Shown piece by piece: positions 37,300-46,089 of a stretch of 64,000 nt of DNA; within the stretch, counting starts at the first letter, position 1; each line of letters begins with the position of its first letter. Origin of the DNA: Leptospira brenneri. GTDB lineage: Bacteria > Spirochaetota > Leptospiria > Leptospirales > Leptospiraceae. Where the stretch lies: NCBI RefSeq assembly GCF_002812125.1, contig NZ_NPDQ01000009.1, positions 62,001-126,000 on the forward strand, read 5' to 3'. The notes beneath the pieces were generated by a model. The model was not told where the DNA came from, searched no databases, and was given only the letters and a program-made list of their open reading frames with translations. The translations under genes were made by a program, and so were the position numbers.

Positions 37300-37328
37300 T
37301 TGACAAAAGATTGTCAATCTGCCATAAT
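37300..37328 (+). promoter_or_regulatory. Sigma-70-type promoter of the deacylase gene
   Basis: TTGACA (37300-37305), a 17-base spacer, then CATAAT (37323-37328), 26 bases before the ATG of the downstream gene. TTGAC and GTCAA form an inverted repeat (37300-37317) over the -35 element, so a repressor site is possible. Confidence 0.65.
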
Positions 37329-37353
37329 TTAGTTTCCTTTTTTCAGAGGTATT

Positions 37354-39102
37354 ATGGCAGACACACTCATCAAACAGGCAAGAATTTTTGACGGAAGCAC
37401 AAAGGCATCTTTTATCGGTGATGTAAGAATCAAAGACGGAATCATTCAATCCATCTCTAAAACAGAATTAACTCCGAACCCGGGAGAAACGGTTGTCGAT
37501 GCCAAAGGCCTTTGGTTGACTCCAGGATTTATCGATTTTCACACACATTATGATGCAGAGATTGAAATGGCACCCGATCTTTCGGAGTCTGTGCGCCATG
37601 GGGTGACAACCATTTCTCTTGGAAGTTGTTCTTTAAGTTTAGCAGTGGGAGATCCGACTGACCTTGCTGATATGTTTAGTCGCGTGGAAGCCATTCCCAG
37701 AAAGAATGTTTTATCAATTCTCGAAAGTAAAAAAAATTGGAACTCTGCCTCTGAATACAAAAGTCATTTGAATGCTATGCCACTTGGCCCCAATGTGACT
37801 TCTTTTGCTGGCCACTCTGCTATCCGTGCTCATGTGATGGGACTCGAACGTTCCTTAACCAAAGGAGAAAAACCCACCAAACAAGAGTTAGAAAAAATGA
37901 ATCACCATCTGGAGGAAGCTCTGGATGCAGGTTTTATGGGTTTATCCATCAATACTCTAGTTTGGGATAAAATGGATGGATCTAGATTTAGATCAAGACC
38001 CCTTCCTTCTACTTACGCAAATTGGAGTGAATACGAATATTTGAATAAAACATTAAGAAAAAGGGGGAAAGTCTTTCAAGGGGTTCCCAATGTTTCTACA
38101 AAGATCAATGTATTAATGTTTTTAAAAGAAGCATTCGGTATTTTTCGCAAACCTCTGAAAACAACAGTAATATCACTGATGGATGTGAAATTTGATCCGG
38201 GTTTGTATAAACTTTTAAACGTGGTTGGTAGAATCACAAATACAATCTTTCGATCGGATTTTAAGTTCCAAGCACTGCCAGAACCATTTGATTTGTATGC
38301 CGATGGAATGGATGTGGTTGTATTTGAAGAATTCGCAGCCGGTGCCAAAGCAAATCATATCGAAGACGAATTAGAAAGAAAACAACTTATGAAAGATCCA
38401 ACCTATAGGTCTTGGTTCAAACGCCAATGGACCAATTGGTTTTTGCCACGAGTCTTTCACCGAAACTTCAAAGAAACAAAAATTGTAGATGCCCCCGACA
38501 AATCACTCATCGGGAAATCAATCGATGAGGTTGCCAAAGAAAAAGGTGTCCATTCGGTTACCGCGTTTTTAGATTTGGTAGCTGAACATGGAAACAAAGT
38601 TCGTTGGTATACGGTCATGGCAAATCATAGAAAAGAACCGTTGCAAAAGATTGTATCTTATCCCGACATCTTAATTGGATTTTCGGATGCGGGTGCTCAC
38701 TTACGAGGGATGGCACATTATAATTTTCCACTTCGAATGTTAAAACTAGTAAGAGATGCAGAACTAGAAAAAAAACCATTTATGAGTATGGAAAAAGCCG
38801 TTCACCGTTTAACAGGAGAAATCGGAGATTGGTTTGGGATTGATGCAGGTTACATTCGGGAAGGGAAAAGAGCCGATTTAGTTTTGATTGATCCAACCAA
38901 ACTTGACGACTCACTTGCCAAAGACGTAGAAGCACCAATGCCGTTTATGGAAGATTTTAAACGTTGGGTTCGCCGTAATGATGATACTGTTAAACAAGTT
39001 TATATCAACGGAAAACTAGCAATCGACCAAGGTAAACCAGTTGCCGCCTTAGGAAAAGAAAAAGGATACGGTAGTTTCCTTTCCTCCACCATCGGAACTT
39101 AA
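37354..39102 (+). CDS. N-acyl-D-amino-acid deacylase family amidohydrolase
   Basis: Metal-dependent amidohydrolase, 582 residues, of the D-aminoacylase/amidohydrolase 3 group. The N-terminal strand domain leads into GFIDFHTHYDAEIEMAP with the HxH metal ligands (about residues 61-77). The SAGH-like GHSAIRAHVMG loop (about residues 152-162), and DILIGFSDAGAHLRGMAHYNFP with a late Asp follow. Close to the C-terminus come IREGKRADLVLIDP and a VYINGKLAID strand. Physiological substrate unknown; cytoplasmic, with no export signal. AGAGG precedes the ATG and a good promoter lies upstream. Confidence 0.88.
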   Translation: MADTLIKQARIFDGSTKASFIGDVRIKDGIIQSISKTELTPNPGETVVDAKGLWLTPGFIDFHTHYDAEIEMAPDLSESVRHGVTTISLGSCSLSLAVGDPTDLADMFSRVEAIPRKNVLSILESKKNWNSASEYKSHLNAMPLGPNVTSFAGHSAIRAHVMGLERSLTKGEKPTKQELEKMNHHLEEALDAGFMGLSINTLVWDKMDGSRFRSRPLPSTYANWSEYEYLNKTLRKRGKVFQGVPNVSTKINVLMFLKEAFGIFRKPLKTTVISLMDVKFDPGLYKLLNVVGRITNTIFRSDFKFQALPEPFDLYADGMDVVVFEEFAAGAKANHIEDELERKQLMKDPTYRSWFKRQWTNWFLPRVFHRNFKETKIVDAPDKSLIGKSIDEVAKEKGVHSVTAFLDLVAEHGNKVRWYTVMANHRKEPLQKIVSYPDILIGFSDAGAHLRGMAHYNFPLRMLKLVRDAELEKKPFMSMEKAVHRLTGEIGDWFGIDAGYIREGKRADLVLIDPTKLDDSLAKDVEAPMPFMEDFKRWVRRNDDTVKQVYINGKLAIDQGKPVAALGKEKGYGSFLSSTIGT

Positions 39103-39153
39103 AAACAATATTTCCTATCGGATGCAGAATCGAAATTCGTCTAAGTTTCCGAT

Positions 39154-39960
39154 ATGGAAATTTCTAAAAAAATCCTCACATCCTTAATTTTCCTTGGCCT
39201 CAGCTTTAGTTTGACCCAATGTTCTTCCGCAAAAGGAATGGAACGGGAAAGACAAAAAAACATCTCCTACGAAGAAACAGAAGATTATGCACCTTCTGTG
39301 GCTGCGGCACCTAAGTCAGCTCCATCAGGAGAGACTTCACAAAACACAACGAAACCTCAAAAACGAATGATGGTTTATTCGGTAAATGTAAATTTACAAT
39401 CCAAAGAAATAGAAACCAAAGTCACAGAAATTGTGAAACTCGCAGAATCCTTTGGCGGTTTTGCACTTCAATATAGTTCGGGGGGAAGTGTTCAATTGAA
39501 AATCCCTGCTGAAAAACTCAAACAGTTTCTTTACACTTTACGAAACCAATCGCAAAACTACTCAGAAGAAGTTTCTGCACAAGATGTAACAGAAGATTAT
39601 ACGGATACAGAAATTCGTATGGAAAATGCCCTCAAAATGAGAACCCGTCTTTTAGAAATTTTAAAAACAGCAAAAACTTTAGAAGAGACTTTAAAAGTGG
39701 AAGCAGAATTAAACAAAGTCTCCGAATCCATTGATAGATGGGAAGGAAGATTGAAGTATCTATCCAGTGCAGTGCAGCTCTCTTCCGTTCATGTTCAAGT
39801 GCGCCAGAAATGGGAACCAGTGGTTCAAAAAGAATACAAACCTGGGCCACTAGGGTATCCATTTTACTATTTATACTTAGGCATTGGCAAAGTCAAAGAT
39901 GGACTTGTATGGCTCTTTGTCCAAGAAATACCCAAGGAAAAAACGGAAATTCCTGAATAA
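39154..39960 (+). CDS. DUF4349 lipoprotein
   Basis: A 268-residue lipoprotein: signal peptide ending in LTQC-SS (Cys23), a disordered Ser/Pro/Ala linker to about 70, then a DUF4349 domain. That domain has MMVYSVNVNLQSKEIETKV, GSVQLKIPAEKLKQFLYTL and a helical hairpin TEIRMENALKMRTRLLEIL...ELNKVSESIDRWEGRLKYLSS. The C-terminal hydrophobic stretch near 225-250 is weak. Function of the family is unknown. It lies alone between the deacylase and a convergent TetR gene. Confidence 0.88.
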   Translation: MEISKKILTSLIFLGLSFSLTQCSSAKGMERERQKNISYEETEDYAPSVAAAPKSAPSGETSQNTTKPQKRMMVYSVNVNLQSKEIETKVTEIVKLAESFGGFALQYSSGGSVQLKIPAEKLKQFLYTLRNQSQNYSEEVSAQDVTEDYTDTEIRMENALKMRTRLLEILKTAKTLEETLKVEAELNKVSESIDRWEGRLKYLSSAVQLSSVHVQVRQKWEPVVQKEYKPGPLGYPFYYLYLGIGKVKDGLVWLFVQEIPKEKTEIPE

Positions 39961-40035
39961 AGGTTGTTAGGAACTGATCCACCTAATCTAAATTAAATAA
40001 AAAATAGAAATCTATTTCAGAACGTATGATTAAAT

Positions 40036-40602
40036 TTAATTTTTAATGATACGTTCTGCAGACATAATCATTTGCGACTTCATCCTTTCGATGACTTTTC
40101 TATCTTTGGTCAATGCATACAACCGAAGGCCACCAAGATAACTCATATACAACTCATAACTCAGTGCTTTGACAAGGTCTTGTCGTAAATTGGGAGCAAA
40201 ATTTAAAATACAGGTTTCTACCGTTTCCATTACATGTTGTACGGCCTTATTTCTATAAGTATCAAATTGACTCAAATGAGAAATTTCACCAGAAAATAAG
40301 GCGATGGGACAATCTTTTCTGGAAGTATTTCTTTGGTTTCTTACAATGAAATTAACCCATTTTTCAATAAAGTCAGACATACTTGTACCTTTCGCCAATA
40401 CTTTTAGCATAACAACACGTTGTTGTTCCGAAAGATAATTTAAGTACTCGAATCCAATATCATCTTTTGAAGGGAAATGATCATAGAGAGTTTTTTTATA
40501 CGCGCCAGCTTTCTCTAAGATTTCCGCTATTCCCGTGGCTTGGAAACCTTTTTCACGAAACAATGCAAAGGAACTTTCTAAAATTTTTTGTTTGGGTTTC
40601 AA
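40036..40602 (-). CDS. TetR-family transcriptional regulator
   Basis: A 188-residue repressor-type protein. The N-terminal helix-turn-helix ALFREKGFQATGIAEILEKAGAYKKTLYDHFPSKDDI (about residues 13-49) is canonical; the C-terminal ligand domain is not recognised but resembles regulators of redox or efflux genes. It starts with TTG at 40602, supported by AGGAGA eight bases before. A short gap separates it from the phosphatase gene on the same strand. Targets are unknown. Confidence 0.9.
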   Translation of the reverse strand: MKPKQKILESSFALFREKGFQATGIAEILEKAGAYKKTLYDHFPSKDDIGFEYLNYLSEQQRVVMLKVLAKGTSMSDFIEKWVNFIVRNQRNTSRKDCPIALFSGEISHLSQFDTYRNKAVQHVMETVETCILNFAPNLRQDLVKALSYELYMSYLGGLRLYALTKDRKVIERMKSQMIMSAERIIKN

Positions 40603-40636
40603 AACTAGTTTCTCCTATTGTTTCTTACGTTTATTT

Positions 40637-41701
40637 TTAATTAGAATCATTGTTAGGATAGGAAAGCACAACATTTCCAGTTTTGTCCTTAATCTCAGAC
40701 CGCCAAATCAATTTTCCAGATTTTAATTGAATCTTTAAAGTTCCGTAATTCTCTTCACGGAACGCAGATCCTTGTTTGAATTCGAAATCGTATTCGGACA
40801 ATAAAAAAGGCAAAGGTAAATTGAGAGAACTAGAAGTGATTTCAACAAACTTACGGTCTTTCGAAAATGGATATTCGTAAATTTCGGCAATATGTCTGTC
40901 TCCAGAAAGAATGACCAAATCAGAAGCCTTTGCGGAACCTAAAAGTTGAAACAGTTTTTCTCTGTCTTTAGGAAAGTTTCCCCATTTCTCAAACGGCTGT
41001 TCGGTGGGAATGACTTGAACGCTGGAAACAAATACCAGCAAATCAGAAGGTTTGTTTAATTCAGCGACTAACCAATTCCATTGTTCTTCCCCAAGAATTG
41101 TGGCACTGTCATCATCATTCGGACTGTAGTTTTTTTTCCCTGTGAAGCTGAAGAAGAAACTCTGTTTCAAAGGAGTGCGAAAAAACCTTGTATCAGGAAT
41201 CACAATATGAACTTTTTTCTTTTTGAATTCTAAAAAGTAAGAATGGAAGATACCTTTTCCATCTTTGGTTCCAAAACTTCGACCTTTTGGCATCAGAGAA
41301 CCCATTTGTGAAATAAAAACTTCACGGCTCTTGATCTTATCTTCAAACTCTCCACCACTATCATTAATTCCATAATCATGGTCATCCCAAGTAGCAAGAA
41401 TTTGCGATTTAGAACGAATGGCCTTCCACTCTGGTCTTGCGAATTGTTTCCTGTAGGAAGGAATTTTTTCTTCGGCAACCAAACTATCCGCGTATATATT
41501 ATCACCTAACAAAAGGATAAGATCGAACGATTCTTTTTTCCACTGAGCCAGAACAGGACTTTCTTTGTCTTGGTGCAAACAAGATCCAAAACCAATCCGA
41601 AAACTCTCAAGTTCCTTTGCTTCAATAGGAAGAAGGACAGGAAACAAAACCAAAAATACGGAGAATGAAACAGGGAGAACGAAGGAAGATGCTAGTTTCA
41701 T
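40637..41701 (-). CDS. PhoD-like metallophosphatase
   Basis: Exported phosphatase or phosphodiesterase of the PhoD (alkaline phosphatase D) type, 354 residues with a signal peptide (1-28). Motifs: RIGFGSCLHQD near the start of the mature protein, LILLLGDNIYAD (metal Asp and Asn), ILATWDDHDYGIND, VSSVQVIPTEQPFEKWG and VILSGDRHIAEIYEY with the late metal His. Metal ligands look complete, so it should be active in phosphate scavenging (inference). Confidence 0.9.
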   Translation of the reverse strand: MKLASSFVLPVSFSVFLVLFPVLLPIEAKELESFRIGFGSCLHQDKESPVLAQWKKESFDLILLLGDNIYADSLVAEEKIPSYRKQFARPEWKAIRSKSQILATWDDHDYGINDSGGEFEDKIKSREVFISQMGSLMPKGRSFGTKDGKGIFHSYFLEFKKKKVHIVIPDTRFFRTPLKQSFFFSFTGKKNYSPNDDDSATILGEEQWNWLVAELNKPSDLLVFVSSVQVIPTEQPFEKWGNFPKDREKLFQLLGSAKASDLVILSGDRHIAEIYEYPFSKDRKFVEITSSSLNLPLPFLLSEYDFEFKQGSAFREENYGTLKIQLKSGKLIWRSEIKDKTGNVVLSYPNNDSN

Positions 41702-41776
41702 AGAGGATTCACAAAAATTAATAAAAGATTCCTAAATTTTTTTAGGATTTTTCCCTTTTCGTCAATCGGATTTCGA

Positions 41777-42187
41777 CTAGCGGCCATTCATAAATATACC
41801 TGTAGACATGGGATATGGATATCCGACAGTATTTCGAATCACCCGGTTTCCGTTTATTCCCCGATATACATACAAATGAGGAAACCTTGAATAATCCCTT
41901 CTTTGGTAGGATCCAGTATACAGTATCACGTTTTGGTAATAATCATTGTTCACATGTAATGCATAGTTGTATCCTGCGATTGGCCAATCCACCGCAAAAA
42001 AGTCTCCCGCAACCAAAACCTCTGTTTCTTGATACATATCCCGGCCAGACCTTCGATCACCAATAGCACAAGGTTCCATCCTACTAGGAACAGGGCCTTC
42101 CATCAATACCAAACACTCCGAATTGTATCCATACTTTTCAGCATAGGTCAATTGTTGGTGTGGTCTTGCGATGGGAGGTTTCCGCAA
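41777..42187 (-). pseudogene. Hypothetical exported protein, N-terminus probably broken
   Basis: A 136-codon frame opening with TTG inside a palindrome and preceded in frame by a TAG four codons upstream. It has no signal peptide. A second frame from a TTG upstream reads MDFWYKAVFSFFLQTGSPN and could supply a hydrophobic N-terminus ending in a Cys. A single-base slip near 42190 would join the two into a normal exported protein or lipoprotein. The body (VLMEGPVPSRMEPCAIGDRR...FFAVDWPIAGYNYALHVNNDYYQN) is not recognised. It could also be an intact gene with a different start. Confidence 0.45.
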
Positions 42188-42197
42188 TTGCGGAAAC
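42178..42197. repeat. 20-base perfect palindrome
   Basis: The core TTTCCGCAATTGCGGAAA (42179-42196) plus one matching base on each side reads the same on both strands. It lies at the start of the broken exported-protein frame. It could be a dimeric repressor operator or a recombination scar. Confidence 0.6.
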
Positions 42198-42265
42198 TAC
42201 CTAAAACATTCGGAGAACCTGTCTGCAAGAAAAATGAAAATACTGCCTTATACCAAAAATCCAAA

Positions 42266-42799
42266 TTATAGTTTTCTTAGATTCAAACGATAAGCAGTAA
42301 TGCTTGAAGAAACTGCCCGACCCTGACATTGGTATGCGGAAGGATCGACTAATCCAGAAGATTGAATTGTATAAGTTTTTCCTGTTTCCAATGCAATTTG
42401 TTTGTTCACGCCACTCGCTGAGGAAAAAAGTTCCGTATTTCCATCCTTCAAGGTCACGATAAAATCGAAACGACTGGAATTGCAGTTAGAAGAGGACAAG
42501 GTTTGTCTGCCTGAGTTTCCGGAAACTTCATAGGTTCCGTTTGATTGTACCGAGAGAGAACCGGTTGCCAACTGAACACTACAGACCGAAATCGAACCCT
42601 CACCCAATACAAACGGGGTACTCGCATTTTCAGATGTCAAAAACTGACAAGAGGGCGTAGTCAAAACAGCAAGAACAAGTGCATCCGCCATTTTATCCCC
42701 CGTGAGTTTAGTTCCGGGAATGAGTCCTTCTTCTTTCTGCTGGGAACAACTCCAGAAAAAAATCGAAAGAAAAGGCAACCAAACCAAATATTTAAACAT
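42266..42799 (-). CDS. Hypothetical lipoprotein
   Basis: A 177-residue predicted lipoprotein: MFKYLVWLPFLSIFFWSC then SQQKEEG, with the lipidated Cys at about 18. The rest is Ser/Thr-rich and beta-strand-like with several cysteines and no recognised domain. The frame opens at 42814; the ATG at 42799 has a TAGGTT ribosome-binding site and gives a cleaner signal peptide. It is one of five unrelated lipoproteins in 42-50 kb, typical of surface or periplasmic proteins that vary between Leptospira species. Confidence 0.7.
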   Translation of the reverse strand: MFKYLVWLPFLSIFFWSCSQQKEEGLIPGTKLTGDKMADALVLAVLTTPSCQFLTSENASTPFVLGEGSISVCSVQLATGSLSVQSNGTYEVSGNSGRQTLSSSNCNSSRFDFIVTLKDGNTELFSSASGVNKQIALETGKTYTIQSSGLVDPSAYQCQGRAVSSSITAYRLNLRKL

Positions 42800-42873
42800 A
42801 CATAACCTACTCATTGTTTTTTTAAGTAGGTTGGAATTTCAATTGTCTGGTTCCCTTTTTTTAAAAAATTGGG

Positions 42874-42949
42874 GCGCCTCGAAACGACCGCGCTTTTCGC
42901 TGCAATCTTTTGCCTTTCGCAAAAGGATTTCCGCTCCAATCGCTGGCGC
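42874..42949. repeat. Palindromic intergenic element
   Basis: A GC-richer block with an outer inverted repeat GCGCC/GGCGC (42874-42878, 42945-42949) and an inner hairpin CTTTTGC/GCAAAAG (42907-42913, 42919-42925). It lies between two lipoprotein genes and differs in composition from its surroundings. It looks like the interspersed palindromic units common between Leptospira genes. Only one copy was seen in this window, so the copy number is untested. Confidence 0.45.
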
Positions 42950-42955
42950 AGAATC

Positions 42956-43843
42956 TCATTCTATAAACCCACATTTTGAATCCATTTCACAAGCAAATTG
43001 ACTCGTATAACATATACTAGAGTTTGAACAAACATGGGGTGATGGGCCACGGCAAGTTGATGTCTCTGCAATCGACCGACAAGTTCGATTCATTTTTTCT
43101 TCTTCAGAGACAACAATCATCCTCACTTGCGATTTGATTCTAAAATTTGGATTTGATTTTACTTGGGCAATGATATTGTAAGACCGAAACTCATTTCCAG
43201 TCGTTTCTGTAGGTGTTCCCAAGATTTCTCCAGTTTTTGAATTCATTTGCATACCCAGAGGCAAATTTGATTCCAAAACAAATTCCAATTCTCCTAAAGT
43301 TCCTAAGACCTCCAAAACTTGAGCAGAGATATTAGGTGCAAACGGGGTGATGGTCATCCCTAAATCAAATTTAGGAGAACGCACGGAATAACGAAAACTT
43401 CCCAGACAAGGTATCGAAATCTGATGACTCTTTTCTTTGTCACCAGATCCAGGAAACACTAGGGAGGAGTCTGGACAGAGTTGCAAAGAAACCGTGATTT
43501 TCGAATCTGTGACTTCAGAAAAATTTAGAAACTTAGAAAAACCTTCACCAAATAATTGTTTTTCGGTAACTGCTTTTAAATTTTTCCCTTCAATGAAAAA
43601 ACTAGAGTTCTCCAGAACAACACTGGGAGAAACTGAATGAACTAGATAATCATTTGTTGGATGAGAGTCTCGTTCATCGGGAATTTCCTCATCCTCTGCA
43701 ATAGGCAAAGCAAGCCCAAGTAGACTTACCATCCACCCGTCCTTAGACTTTGCATCTTTTCCCAAACAACTCAGCCCAAGAAAACAAACCACAACCAAAG
43801 AAAAAATCTTTAGAATGAAAAATGGAATCAAAGATTTTGACAT
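42956..43843 (-). CDS. Lipoprotein with putative Ig-like domain
   Basis: A 295-residue lipoprotein: signal peptide to LGLSC (about residue 26), then an acidic linker. Residues 70-160 look like an IPT/TIG fold (VHSVSPSVVLENSSFFIEGKNL). A putative-Ig segment with LPLGMQMNSKTGEILGTPTE follows (about 200-220), then a Cys-rich C-terminus with eight cysteines. The start is the ATG at 43843, with AGAGGTGG as strong ribosome-binding site; a GTG at 43852 is the other option. Surface location is inferred. Confidence 0.75.
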   Translation of the reverse strand: MSKSLIPFFILKIFSLVVVCFLGLSCLGKDAKSKDGWMVSLLGLALPIAEDEEIPDERDSHPTNDYLVHSVSPSVVLENSSFFIEGKNLKAVTEKQLFGEGFSKFLNFSEVTDSKITVSLQLCPDSSLVFPGSGDKEKSHQISIPCLGSFRYSVRSPKFDLGMTITPFAPNISAQVLEVLGTLGELEFVLESNLPLGMQMNSKTGEILGTPTETTGNEFRSYNIIAQVKSNPNFRIKSQVRMIVVSEEEKMNRTCRSIAETSTCRGPSPHVCSNSSICYTSQFACEMDSKCGFIE

Positions 43844-43940
43844 CGTAACCACCTCTATAGAGAGATAGGTTTAGAAAGTTTAGGTTGGGCGTTTTTTTCT
43901 AAAATTTTTCAGATCGGAGAAAAACTACAGATAACCATCT

Positions 43941-44507
43941 TCATAATCTAAAAAACGCAATGAAAACTAAATAAAGAGAATATAGAGTAAGAACCAGAAA
44001 AAAAATACCGAGTATCAGATAGGCAACCAAACGATTTGGTCCAAGTGTTTCGGTGATCTGTAAGTTTTCTGAGTTAGAGATGGACTGGAGTGTTTGGTAA
44101 ACTTTCAAAATATCCGAATTTTGGATGTGACCCCGAAAATAATAAAAACGCCCGCTGACAAAACTAATTTTAAGATAAGAAGTTGCGGTTTTATAATTAC
44201 CATCTAAATAAAAAGATACAATATCTTTCAAATTCCAAACTAGATTTTGATTTCCCATCTTGATTTGAAATTCCATTTTTCCCATATCGATTGTGATCAA
44301 AGATTTTCGAATTCTATTTTTCCATGAAAAATATAAATAAAAAGCAGATGCAATGGATACAAAAAGAAATAAATAACCATAAGCAGATTTTTTATAAAAG
44401 AAAATTAGGGAAAGGAGGAAGACAAAAAAAGAAAGAATACTAGAATACAATTCCCAAAGATACCCAGATCCTAAGGATTCTATTTTTTCGTATTTCACAA
44501 CTTCCAT
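43941..44507 (-). CDS. Hypothetical membrane protein
   Basis: A 188-residue protein with two close hydrophobic segments (about 20-62) and a third at the C-terminus (162-186). The region between, ITIDMGKMEFQIKMGNQN...LKDIVSFYLDG, resembles bacterial PH-like domains that lie at the membrane, but the match is only by pattern. No partner genes are apparent. Confidence 0.65.
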   Translation of the reverse strand: MEVVKYEKIESLGSGYLWELYSSILSFFVFLLSLIFFYKKSAYGYLFLFVSIASAFYLYFSWKNRIRKSLITIDMGKMEFQIKMGNQNLVWNLKDIVSFYLDGNYKTATSYLKISFVSGRFYYFRGHIQNSDILKVYQTLQSISNSENLQITETLGPNRLVAYLILGIFFLVLTLYSLYLVFIAFFRL

Positions 44508-44657
44508 AAAACCCTAAGGACAAGGTAGAAATTTTTGATTTCACAAATATTTAAAGTATTAGTGCTCATTATAGAGAACAAGAAAGAGTTCCAAAGTTTT
44601 CAAAACTCAAATCAAACTTACATTTAGATTTTAAATTCTTATCAATTTTGAACCAAT

Positions 44658-44681
44658 GTTAGGTGCTGAAATGCACCTAAC
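44658..44681. terminator. Stem-loop after the beta-propeller lipoprotein gene
   Basis: GTTAGGTGC and GCACCTAAC form a perfect 9-base-pair stem with a 6-base loop, 14 bases past the stop of the minus-strand gene. No clear T-run follows in that direction. Confidence 0.45.
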
Positions 44682-44694
44682 TAAAAATAAGAAC

Positions 44695-45726
44695 TTATTC
44701 GCAACTAGCAGTCATAACTTTAGAAGATCCACCATCACTAGAAACTGCCACAAAACGATTGTTTCCGAATGTAATGGCGCTCCAAGTTTTTTGTTCTGGG
44801 GTTACCTGAGCTTTCCAATTAATTCCATCTTGAGATGTCATCACCCGATTGGTTCCATTTGACGATACTGCAACAAAAAGCCCGTTTCCATAAGTTACTG
44901 AAGACCAACTGTTTGCTTCAGTTGCTGATTGCGCCGTCCATGTAATTCCATCAGAAGAAGTCATTAGTTGGTTCGCACTTGTTCCGCTAGCAAGCGCCAC
45001 GAATTGACCATTTCCGTAAGCAACAGAAATCCAAGTATTACCTACAGGTGCCGTTTGTGCCGTCCATGTAATTCCGTCGGGAGAAGTCATTATCCGATTG
45101 GTTCCACCAAAGGCTACAGCCACATATTTATCAGCTCCATATACAATTGAAATCCAGTTATTAGTCTCCACCCCTGTTCGTCCCGTCCAAGTGATTCCAT
45201 CAGGAGAAGTCATCACTTGATTGGTAAAATTTGCAGCCACTGCCACAAATTGACCGTTTCCATAGGTAATTCCCCTCCATTGGATGTTAGATGAAGGATT
45301 ACCATCTGTCCAAGTGGTACCATCTGGGGAGGACATCACCCTGACGGTTGCAGACGGAGAAATTGTCACATACCGACCACTTCCGTAAGCGATAGACACA
45401 AAGGATCCAACTTCTGAAGTAGCATGCCCTGTCCAAGTAATTCCATCTTGAGAAGACATCGATGCATTAGTCCCATTGGTAGCAATCGCTACAAATTTGT
45501 CGCCATATGTGATAGCGGACCACAGGTTTGTTTCAGCAGGATCATGAACGGTCCAATTCAGTGTTTTATTTTGACAACGTAAATCTCCTGCAGAATTGTT
45601 GGTTAAAGCCGAAGCTCCGAGTAAAAGCAAAGCAAGGGAATCATTATTATCCTTTTCCGGTGTACAACCGGTTGTTAAAAAAATAAGCAGACTGGAAAAA
45701 AGAACAATGCGGAAAATTATATTCAT
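44695..45726 (-). CDS. Seven-repeat beta-propeller lipoprotein
   Basis: A 343-residue lipoprotein with lipobox LTTGC (Cys21). From about residue 58 to the end it is seven tandem repeats of about 41 residues. Each has W-x-S-I/V-x-YG-x-x-x-FVAV near the middle and ends in M-x-S-x-DG-I-x-W, the pattern of a kelch/BNR-like seven-bladed propeller. The repeats are near-identical in places (MTSPDGITWT occurs repeatedly), which suggests recent duplication or gene conversion. A binding or adhesion role is inferred; no catalytic sialidase residues were seen. Confidence 0.82.
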   Translation of the reverse strand: MNIIFRIVLFSSLLIFLTTGCTPEKDNNDSLALLLLGASALTNNSAGDLRCQNKTLNWTVHDPAETNLWSAITYGDKFVAIATNGTNASMSSQDGITWTGHATSEVGSFVSIAYGSGRYVTISPSATVRVMSSPDGTTWTDGNPSSNIQWRGITYGNGQFVAVAANFTNQVMTSPDGITWTGRTGVETNNWISIVYGADKYVAVAFGGTNRIMTSPDGITWTAQTAPVGNTWISVAYGNGQFVALASGTSANQLMTSSDGITWTAQSATEANSWSSVTYGNGLFVAVSSNGTNRVMTSQDGINWKAQVTPEQKTWSAITFGNNRFVAVSSDGGSSKVMTASCE

Positions 45727-45937
45727 ATTGAAACACCAGAGTAAAAATTAACCATCAGAATTCGAACTCGAGAAGAGAATGTCAAATCCAATTTTTACAT
45801 TTAACGAATATTAGGAAGTAATCAAATGCCTAATTTAAAGGGTTCATACTAACGATTGTTTTGTATGGAATTTTACTACAGGTGAAAAAAGAAGGGAGAA
45901 TTCGAATCCTCCTCCCATTGCATTTGCAAAACATTCT

Positions 45938-45974
45938 TTTCATGGGAATCAAATTCCATTCAATTCCCATGAAA
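45938..45974 (-). terminator. 12-base-pair inverted repeat after gene remnant
   Basis: TTTCATGGGAAT and ATTCCCATGAAA pair perfectly around a 13-base loop, just past the stop codon of the metallo-beta-lactamase-fold remnant on the minus strand. It may be that gene's original 3' hairpin. Confidence 0.45.
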
Positions 45975-45984
45975 TTTAAATCTG

Positions 45985-46039
45985 GAATCATTCTGGTTTG
46001 ATCAATTTCTTCCACCATCTTTTCATTAGGTTGGGTTCG
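45985..46039 (-). pseudogene. 3' remnant of a metallo-beta-lactamase-fold gene
   Basis: 55 bases nearly identical (four mismatches by eye) to 50412-50466, the 3' end of the intact gene downstream, in the same orientation. It encodes PNLMKRWWKKLIKPE then stop, against PNLMERWWKKFIKSE in the intact copy. Nothing of the rest of that gene remains here. The substitutions keep the frame, so this was once a coding paralogue. Confidence 0.8.
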
Positions 46040-46089
46040 GAGAGTCGGTCGCAGATGGCGACCGCTTCGTGCCCTTCAAGGGAAAACAG

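Larger units (their letters stand above)
45727..46089. other. Intergenic region with gene remnant, 363 bases
   Basis: Contains a 12-base-pair inverted repeat (45938-45974), the remnant of a metallo-beta-lactamase-fold gene (45985-46039), and a short hairpin GGTCGC/GCGACC (46048-46064). The remaining bases show no coding character. Confidence 0.6.

Noticed and set aside
45830..46018. 62-codon minus-strand frame over the gene remnant
   Set aside because: It is out of frame with the recognisable remnant and has no homologous character.
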